Source of the DNA: an uncultured Bacteroidales bacterium
GTDB lineage: Bacteria > Bacteroidota > Bacteroidia > Bacteroidales > UBA932
DNA: 11,913 bases
Reading direction: 5' to 3'
NCBI GenBank assembly: GCA_937906795.1
Contig: CALCUQ010000291.1
Location: 1-11,913 of the forward strand
This document shows positions 7,803 through 11,913 of this stretch, one piece after another; positions within the stretch are counted from its first letter, which is position 1, and each line of letters starts with the position of its first letter. Both the position numbers and the translations under genes were made by a program. The notes beneath the pieces were generated by a model. It made no database searches and had not been told where the DNA came from. It saw only the letters and a list, made by a program, of their open reading frames with translations.

Positions 7803-7808
7803 CTATTT
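7797..7808. repeat. Perfect 12-base palindrome across two abutting stop codons
   Basis: AAATAGCTATTT equals its own reverse complement. Its centre holds TAG of ispD (7800-7802) and, on the other strand, TAG of the Lrp-type gene (7803-7805), so the two convergent genes end back to back with no intergenic base. The plus strand is T-rich just beyond it (7806-7816). The palindrome has no loop and few G-C pairs, so it would be a poor intrinsic terminator. It may simply result from two TAG stops meeting in A+T-rich DNA. Confidence 0.6.
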
Positions 7809-8300
7809 CTTTTTTGTGTTATTTTGTTTTGCGTTAAAATCTTTAACCCAAACTTGTCTTTCGATTGCCTGATCCAAAGATATAAGGGTTTCAGTTTGTT
7901 GTACGCATGGAATATTCTGTATTGTATTTATCAGAATATTCATAAGGTGGTCGTGATTGTAGCAATATATCTTAAGCAACAATGAGTGTTTTCCTGTAAC
8001 AAAATGACATTCTACTACCTCAGACATTTTCTTTAAAGCCTCAATTACTTCTGGATATTTGTTTGCCTCAGACAGACTTACGCAAACAAAGGCACATACA
8101 TTCAATCCTAAGGTCTGAGGTTTTACAAGTAGTCTGGAACCTGTAATAATGCCAAGATTCTCCATTTTCTTAACTCTCTGGTGAATTGCAGCACCAGATA
8201 CTCCACACTCTCTTGCAATCTCCAGAAATGGCATTCTTGCATTCTTAACAAGGAAAGAAAGAATCTTCTGATCTATTTCGTCTAACTGATACTTTGGCAT
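7803..8300 (-). CDS. Lrp/AsnC-family transcriptional regulator
   Basis: This is a 165-residue DNA-binding regulator of the feast/famine family, whose members usually sense amino acids and act as dimers or octamers. The N-terminal helix-turn-helix spans about 5-50, with LDEIDQKILSFLVKNARMP (6-24) and recognition region CGVSGAAIHQRVKKMENLGII (32-52), which matches the family's VSxxxVxxRVxxLExxGII pattern. The C-terminal RAM/effector domain spans about 65-150, with VVECHFVTGKHSLLLKI (95-111), equivalent to the usual VxexxxvtGxyDyll segment. The position normally held by Asp in GDYD is Ser106 here. The C-terminal tail is lysine-rich. The ligand and targets cannot be read from sequence. It lies between ispD (convergent) and topA (same strand, 71 bases upstream) and has its own candidate promoter. 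AsnC and Lrp subtypes cannot be told apart. Confidence 0.93.
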   Translation of the reverse strand: MPKYQLDEIDQKILSFLVKNARMPFLEIARECGVSGAAIHQRVKKMENLGIITGSRLLVKPQTLGLNVCAFVCVSLSEANKYPEVIEALKKMSEVVECHFVTGKHSLLLKIYCYNHDHLMNILINTIQNIPCVQQTETLISLDQAIERQVWVKDFNAKQNNTKKK

Positions 8301-8326
8301 AGCTTACAATTTTTAAGTATTTTATA

Positions 8327-8334
8327 CAAAAATA
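8327..8334 (-). promoter_or_regulatory. Candidate -7 box of the Lrp-type gene promoter
   Basis: Read on the minus strand, this is TATTTTTG, an exact match to TAnnTTTG. Transcription would begin near 8320, about 20 bases before the ATG at 8300. A TTTC about 18 bases upstream is a near match to the TTTG -33 element. A small inverted repeat (GTAT-TTT-ATAC, 8317-8327) overlaps the predicted start point. It could serve in autoregulation, which is common for Lrp-family genes, but four base pairs is weak evidence. Confidence 0.42.
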
Positions 8335-8371
8335 ATCAAAAGTTTCTATTCTGAAATATTTTTGTGCTCAA

Positions 8372-10672
8372 TTACTTTTTCTTTCCGGTAGGTTTTGTGT
8401 TGGCAATAATCTCTTTGCAGGCAGCCAGATCCAAACTCTGGGCATCTGTTCCTTTAGGAATTTTATAATTTGCGCCGGCATGTTTGATATATGCTCCAAA
8501 TCTTCCGTTAAGAACTTGAATATCTTCTGCTTCAAAGTTGCGAATAAACTTATTTGCTTCTTTTTCAGCGTTTTGCAGTATTAATTCTATTGCTTGTTGC
8601 TCAGTTATTGTTCTAGGATCATAGGTTTTTCCAAGAGAAATAAACTTGCCGCTGTGTTTAATATATGGGCCAAATCTTCCAATTGCGGCTATGATTTCTT
8701 CCCCATTATGCTCTCCTACTTTTCTTGGCAATTCAAAAAGTTTAAGCGCCTCTTCCAATGTGATACTTTCAATAAGTTGTCCCTTTTGCAAACTTACAAA
8801 TTGTTTGTCGGGATCATCATTAGCTCCTTTTTGAACAAGCGGACCAAACTTTCCTAATCTTACGATTATAATTTTTCCGCTCTGAGGATCAGTGCCTAAC
8901 TCTCTTTCTGCGTTTGTGTGGGTACTTTCCTGAAGTGTCTGGTCAACTCTTTTATGGAAAGGAATGTAAAAGTTTTCAATTACTTTGTTCCAAACAAGCT
9001 TGCCGGCAGCAATTTTATCAAAATCGGCCTCAACTTTAGCAGTAAATCCGTAGTCGAGAATACTCTCAAATTTGTTGCTCAAATAATCGGTAACAAGCAT
9101 TCCAATATCTTGTGGGAACAGTTTCTTTTTCTCTGCCCCTACAATTTCTGTTTGTGAGGATTCTTTTATGGTATTGTCTTTTAAAGTGAAAGCAGTATAT
9201 TCTCTTTCTTTTCCTTCTCTATCCTCTTTTACTATATATCCTCTCTGAACAATGGTAGCAATTGTTGGTGCATATGTAGATGGACGTCCAATGCCCAATT
9301 CTTCCAGTTTCTTTACAAGAGATGCCTCAGAGTAGCGTGCAGGCTTTTGGGTAAAGCGTTCGGTTGCAGAAATCTCTATTCTTTCCATAATCTCACCTTT
9401 ATCCAGTATAGGAAGCAGCTGGTTGTCTTGATCCATCTCTTCCTCATCTTTGCTTTCTAGGTATAATTTTAGGAATCCGTCAAAAATTACCTGTTCTCCT
9501 TGAGATATGAATTTTTCAGCAAATTTGTCTGACCCAATTGTAATGGTTGTCTTTTCAAGCTTTGCATCTGCCATTTGTGAGGCAATGGTACGTTTCCATA
9601 TAAGATTGTACAGTTTTTTCTCCTGAGCTGTACCCTCTATTGATTCATTGGCAGGATATGTTGGTCTAATGGCCTCGTGTGCCTCTTGTGCCCCTTTGCT
9701 CTTTGTTTTGTATTGTCTTACTTTTGAATATTCGCTTCCAAACATTGAACTTATTGTCTGTTTGATGCTGTTTATTGCTAAAGATGACAAGTTTGTGGAG
9801 TCTGTACGCATATATGTGATAAGTCCACTTTCATACAGTTTTTGAGCAATGCGCATAGTCTGGGTTACAGAGAAGCCTAATTTTCTTGAAGCTTCCTGTT
9901 GTAATGCAGATGTTGTAAATGGGGGAGCGGGTGTTCTTACAAGTTCTTTTGTTTCAATGTTTTCAATTGAAAAAGAACACTCTTTGCATTTCTCCAGGAA
10001 TGATTTTGCCTGTTGTGCATCGGTAAGCTTATCTTCTAAAGATGCTTTTACTTTTACACTCTTTTTTGCTGTTGCAGGGTGGAAAACCGCCTGAACTTTA
10101 TAAAAAGGGGTAGAGTTGAATGCAATAATCTCTCTTTCTCTTTCTACAATAAGTCTTACTGCAACAGACTGTACTCTTCCGGCAGAGAGTTTTGGCGCAA
10201 CTTTTTTCCAAAGTATTGGGGAAAGTTCAAATCCAACAAGTCTGTCCAATACTCTGCGTGCCTGTTGAGCCATTACCAGATTGTTGTCAATTTGTCTTGG
10301 GTTTTTTATGGCATTAAGAATTGCATCTTTTGTAATTTCGTGAAATACAATTCTTTTGGTGTTTTCTTCCTTTAGTTTTAGTGTTTGTTGCAAATGCCAT
10401 GCAATAGCTTCTCCCTCGCGGTCCTCATCGGATGCCAACCATACTGTATCAGCTTTTTTTGCAAGGCTTTTAAGCTCTGATACAATTTTAGTTTTGTCGG
10501 CAGAAACTAAATACTCCGGCTCAAAATCATTCTCTATATCTATTCCAAGATTTTTCTTTGCAAGGTCTCTGATATGCCCTCCACTGGATTTTACAGTATA
10601 TCCTTCTCCAAGAAACTCTCCAATCTTTTTTGCCTTGGTAGGCGACTCAACAATAACTAAATTCTCTCCCAT
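8372..10672 (-). CDS. topA: DNA topoisomerase I (type IA)
   Basis: TopA relaxes negative supercoils by cutting one DNA strand through a 5'-phosphotyrosine. The 766 residues begin with a TOPRIM domain holding the metal-binding acidic residues Glu9 (VIVESPTKAKK) and Asp82/Asp84/Glu86 (SDEDREGEA). RRVLDRLVGFELSP (139-152) and KLSAGRVQSVAVRLI (161-175) follow. The active-site tyrosine is Tyr287 in GLITYMRTDST (283-293). YSEASLVKKLEELGIGRPST (447-466) is also typical. The C-terminus (about 600-745) has no paired-cysteine zinc fingers as in E. coli TopA. It carries basic, glycine/aromatic repeats instead: GKFGPLVQKG (607-616), GRFGPYIKHSGKFISL (665-680) and GRFGAYIKHAGANYKIP (723-739), the topoisomerase C-terminal repeat type. 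The tail ends in lysines. The gene is complete and likely has its own promoter in the divergent region shared with the PBP1A gene. Confidence 0.97.
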   Translation of the reverse strand: MGENLVIVESPTKAKKIGEFLGEGYTVKSSGGHIRDLAKKNLGIDIENDFEPEYLVSADKTKIVSELKSLAKKADTVWLASDEDREGEAIAWHLQQTLKLKEENTKRIVFHEITKDAILNAIKNPRQIDNNLVMAQQARRVLDRLVGFELSPILWKKVAPKLSAGRVQSVAVRLIVEREREIIAFNSTPFYKVQAVFHPATAKKSVKVKASLEDKLTDAQQAKSFLEKCKECSFSIENIETKELVRTPAPPFTTSALQQEASRKLGFSVTQTMRIAQKLYESGLITYMRTDSTNLSSLAINSIKQTISSMFGSEYSKVRQYKTKSKGAQEAHEAIRPTYPANESIEGTAQEKKLYNLIWKRTIASQMADAKLEKTTITIGSDKFAEKFISQGEQVIFDGFLKLYLESKDEEEMDQDNQLLPILDKGEIMERIEISATERFTQKPARYSEASLVKKLEELGIGRPSTYAPTIATIVQRGYIVKEDREGKEREYTAFTLKDNTIKESSQTEIVGAEKKKLFPQDIGMLVTDYLSNKFESILDYGFTAKVEADFDKIAAGKLVWNKVIENFYIPFHKRVDQTLQESTHTNAERELGTDPQSGKIIIVRLGKFGPLVQKGANDDPDKQFVSLQKGQLIESITLEEALKLFELPRKVGEHNGEEIIAAIGRFGPYIKHSGKFISLGKTYDPRTITEQQAIELILQNAEKEANKFIRNFEAEDIQVLNGRFGAYIKHAGANYKIPKGTDAQSLDLAACKEIIANTKPTGKKK

Positions 10673-10690
10673 TACTTACTTATTTCCATA

Positions 10691-10729
10691 AAAATGCAAA
10701 GTAAGACATAAAGTATCTTAAAATGCAAA
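10691..10729. repeat. 10-base direct repeat AAAATGCAAA in the topA upstream region
   Basis: Identical copies lie at 10691-10700 and 10720-10729, 29 bases apart start to start. On the minus strand each copy supplies a TTTGCATTTT whose TTTG falls in the proposed -7 and -33 elements of the topA promoter. The repeat may therefore be a by-product of two similar promoter boxes. A binding site for a regulator, read on nearly the same face of the helix, is another possibility. Confidence 0.5.
10697..10729 (-). promoter_or_regulatory. Candidate topA promoter (-33 TTTG, -7 TTACTTTG)
   Basis: On the minus strand, TTTG (10729-10726) is followed after 21 bases by TTACTTTG (10704-10697), one mismatch from TAnnTTTG. 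The spacing fits Bacteroidota promoters. Transcription would start near 10690, about 17 bases before the topA ATG. Confidence 0.45.
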
Positions 10730-10739
10730 TTTTATTTAG

Positions 10740-10747
10740 TAATTTTG
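10740..10747 (+). promoter_or_regulatory. Candidate -7 box of the PBP1A promoter
   Basis: TAATTTTG matches TAnnTTTG exactly and would start a transcript near 10754, leaving a leader of about 50 bases. No good TTTG lies at the -33 distance. A second, weaker box TATGTTTA (10771-10778) has a TTTG 23 bases upstream, inside the first box, so the true element is uncertain. Confidence 0.33.
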
Positions 10748-10804
10748 CTAAATATAATAGTAGTAATGGCTATGTTTAACGTAGTTAAAAAATAGTTCAA
10801 CAGC

Positions 10805-11872
10805 ATGAAAGAAGGATTCATAAAAAGGTTTTTTAAAGATAGGAAAAAGGTAAAGATTCTTATTTGGGCGGTTGTTTTTTCTCCGTTGCTTTTAATTATA
10901 TTGTGCTTGTCTTTGGTGGGTATTTTTGCAGATATACCTTCTTTTGAGGAGCTTGAGGACCCCAAAAGTGCTCTTGCAACCCAGATAATTTCACAGGAGG
11001 GAGAGGTGCTTAGCACATTTCACATAGAGAACAGGTCATACATTACGTTTGATGAACTTTCTCAGGGGCTTAAAGATGCTATTGTGGCTACAGAGGATGT
11101 GAGGTTTTATGAGCACAGTGGGGTAGATGCAAAGAGTTTGGCCCGTGTGATTGTAAAATCGTTCCTAATGGGAAACCGTTCGTCGGGAGGAGGAGGAAGT
11201 ACTCTTTCCCAGCAGTTGGCTAAAACTCTTTTCCCAAGAGATACTGTAAAATCAAAATTTCCTGGTGCAAAGTATTTTGTTTTGGGAGCAAACAAGTTTA
11301 AGGAGTGGATTACAGCTGTAAAACTTGAGCGTAACTATACAAAACAGGAGATTTTGAGCATGTATATGAATGCGGTCTTTTTTGGAAGCAACGCGTATGG
11401 AATAAAGGCTGCTGCAGGAACATTCTTTGGCAAGTTGCCAAAAGATTTGAATATAGAGGAGAGTGCCCTTTTGGTGGGTATGGTAAATATGCCTACCAGG
11501 TATAATCCTGTACGTAATCCCGACAAATCTTTAAACCGCAGGAACCACGTTCTCAAGCAGATGAACAAATACGGTTTTCTTCCTAAAGACCAGTATGATT
11601 CCATTGTAAAATTACCTATTACACTCCATTACACCAGACAGGACCATAATGCAGGTCTTGCTCCACATTTTAGGGATATGATAAAAAGGGTAATGAGTGC
11701 AAAGGAGCCTGTTAGGGAGAAGTACAGCAATTATGAGAATTTTAAGGCTGATTCAACATCGTGGGCAGATGATCCAAGCAGGGACGATGATCGCAGGGGC
11801 GCTGACGGTGTGGCGCTCCTTTATCATTGCCATAAGTGCTGGACATTGGCACGTCTTGGGACTCAAATCTGA
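10805..11872 (+). CDS. PBP1A-type class A penicillin-binding protein, glycosyltransferase part only, disrupted
   Basis: Class A PBPs polymerise glycan strands with a GT51 domain and cross-link them with a transpeptidase domain on the outer face of the inner membrane. Visible are a basic N-terminus, a membrane anchor at about 17-41 and a complete GT51 domain: motif 1 EDVRFYEHSG with catalytic Glu97, motif 2 GGSTLSQQLAK (130-140), KEWITAVKLERNYTKQEIL (166-184), a YMNAVFFGSNAYG segment (about 187-199) and LLVGMVNMPTRYNPVRNP (about 222-239). The next stretch runs normally to SWADDP (319-324, ending at 11776). After that the residues are unlike any PBP, and a stop follows 31 codons later at 11870-11872. 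Complete Bacteroidota homologues are roughly 750-850 residues, so the whole transpeptidase domain is missing. The cause is either a chimeric join or a real rearrangement. The GT51 identification is firm; PBP1A versus another class A subtype is less certain. Confidence 0.9.
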   Translation: MKEGFIKRFFKDRKKVKILIWAVVFSPLLLIILCLSLVGIFADIPSFEELEDPKSALATQIISQEGEVLSTFHIENRSYITFDELSQGLKDAIVATEDVRFYEHSGVDAKSLARVIVKSFLMGNRSSGGGGSTLSQQLAKTLFPRDTVKSKFPGAKYFVLGANKFKEWITAVKLERNYTKQEILSMYMNAVFFGSNAYGIKAAAGTFFGKLPKDLNIEESALLVGMVNMPTRYNPVRNPDKSLNRRNHVLKQMNKYGFLPKDQYDSIVKLPITLHYTRQDHNAGLAPHFRDMIKRVMSAKEPVREKYSNYENFKADSTSWADDPSRDDDRRGADGVALLYHCHKCWTLARLGTQI

Positions 11873-11913
11873 TGGCACCGTCGTTTCAATTATGGATGAC
11901 TCAACTCAGTATA
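11777..11913 (+). other. Sequence foreign to the PBP1A gene, with an RCC1-like repeat frame
   Basis: PBP homology ends at the codon finishing at 11776. The following 137 bases are about 51% G+C against about 42% in the 136 bases before. A different plus-strand frame (an ATG at 11787, open to the window edge) reads ISAGHWHVLGLKSDGTVV near its middle. That matches the form of RCC1-type beta-propeller repeats seen in many bacterial surface or secreted proteins (AISAGxxHTVGLKSDGTVVA). The match is from memory and rests on about 20 residues. The segment is probably a piece of another gene joined here by mis-assembly or rearrangement. Confidence 0.5.

Noticed and set aside
8317..8327. Small hairpin GTAT-TTT-ATAC as a terminator for topA
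   Set aside because: Four base pairs with one G-C pair are too weak, and the site overlaps the candidate promoter of the Lrp-type gene.
10732..11016. Minus-strand frame of 94 codons over the PBP1A start and its upstream region
   Set aside because: It is antisense to the PBP1A membrane anchor and occupies the divergent promoter region. The translation has no recognisable features.
1..11913. Search for a novel multi-gene system, mobile element, CRISPR array or RNA gene
   Set aside because: Almost every base lies in a recognisable housekeeping gene. No terminal inverted repeats, spaced repeat arrays or tRNA-like folds were seen, and the only unexplained DNA is at the two edges.

Overview
The window is chromosomal housekeeping DNA from a member of the Bacteroidota, most likely the order Bacteroidales. 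Three things point there: the gene order purH-mreB-mreC-mreD-mrdA-rodA, which is familiar from Bacteroidales genomes; protein features such as an enlarged RodA and a topoisomerase I with C-terminal repeats instead of zinc fingers; and A+T-rich upstream regions with TAnnTTTG-type -7 boxes and little sign of Shine-Dalgarno sequences. The assignment comes from recalled family features, not from a search.

Layout. Positions 31-6979 hold one compact minus-strand run, read in the order purH (purine synthesis), mreB, mreC, mreD, mrdA (PBP2), rodA. Gaps between these genes are 0 to 11 bases, so they are probably one transcription unit. MreB filaments, MreC and MreD, the SEDS glycosyltransferase RodA and the transpeptidase PBP2 together form the elongasome, which inserts peptidoglycan along the side wall. 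A divergent upstream region (6980-7094) separates purH from ispD (plus strand, isoprenoid precursor synthesis). ispD runs tail to tail, with no spacer, into a minus-strand Lrp/AsnC-type regulator. Upstream of that regulator and on the same strand lies topA (DNA topoisomerase I). A second divergent region (10673-10804) separates topA from a plus-strand gene for a class A penicillin-binding protein (PBP1A type), which runs towards the right edge.

The parts that look abnormal are the two edges. At the left, rodA stops about 80 residues early, and another frame continues with a hydrophobic, RodA-like stretch. At the right, PBP1A homology ends abruptly near 11776. It is followed by more G+C-rich sequence whose best frame reads like an RCC1-type repeat unrelated to PBPs. 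Both fit the frayed or chimeric ends of an assembled contig, although a real rearrangement cannot be excluded.

I found no mobile element, CRISPR array, tRNA, rRNA or defence-like gene cluster, and no convincing undescribed system. No gene-free stretch exceeds 132 bases.
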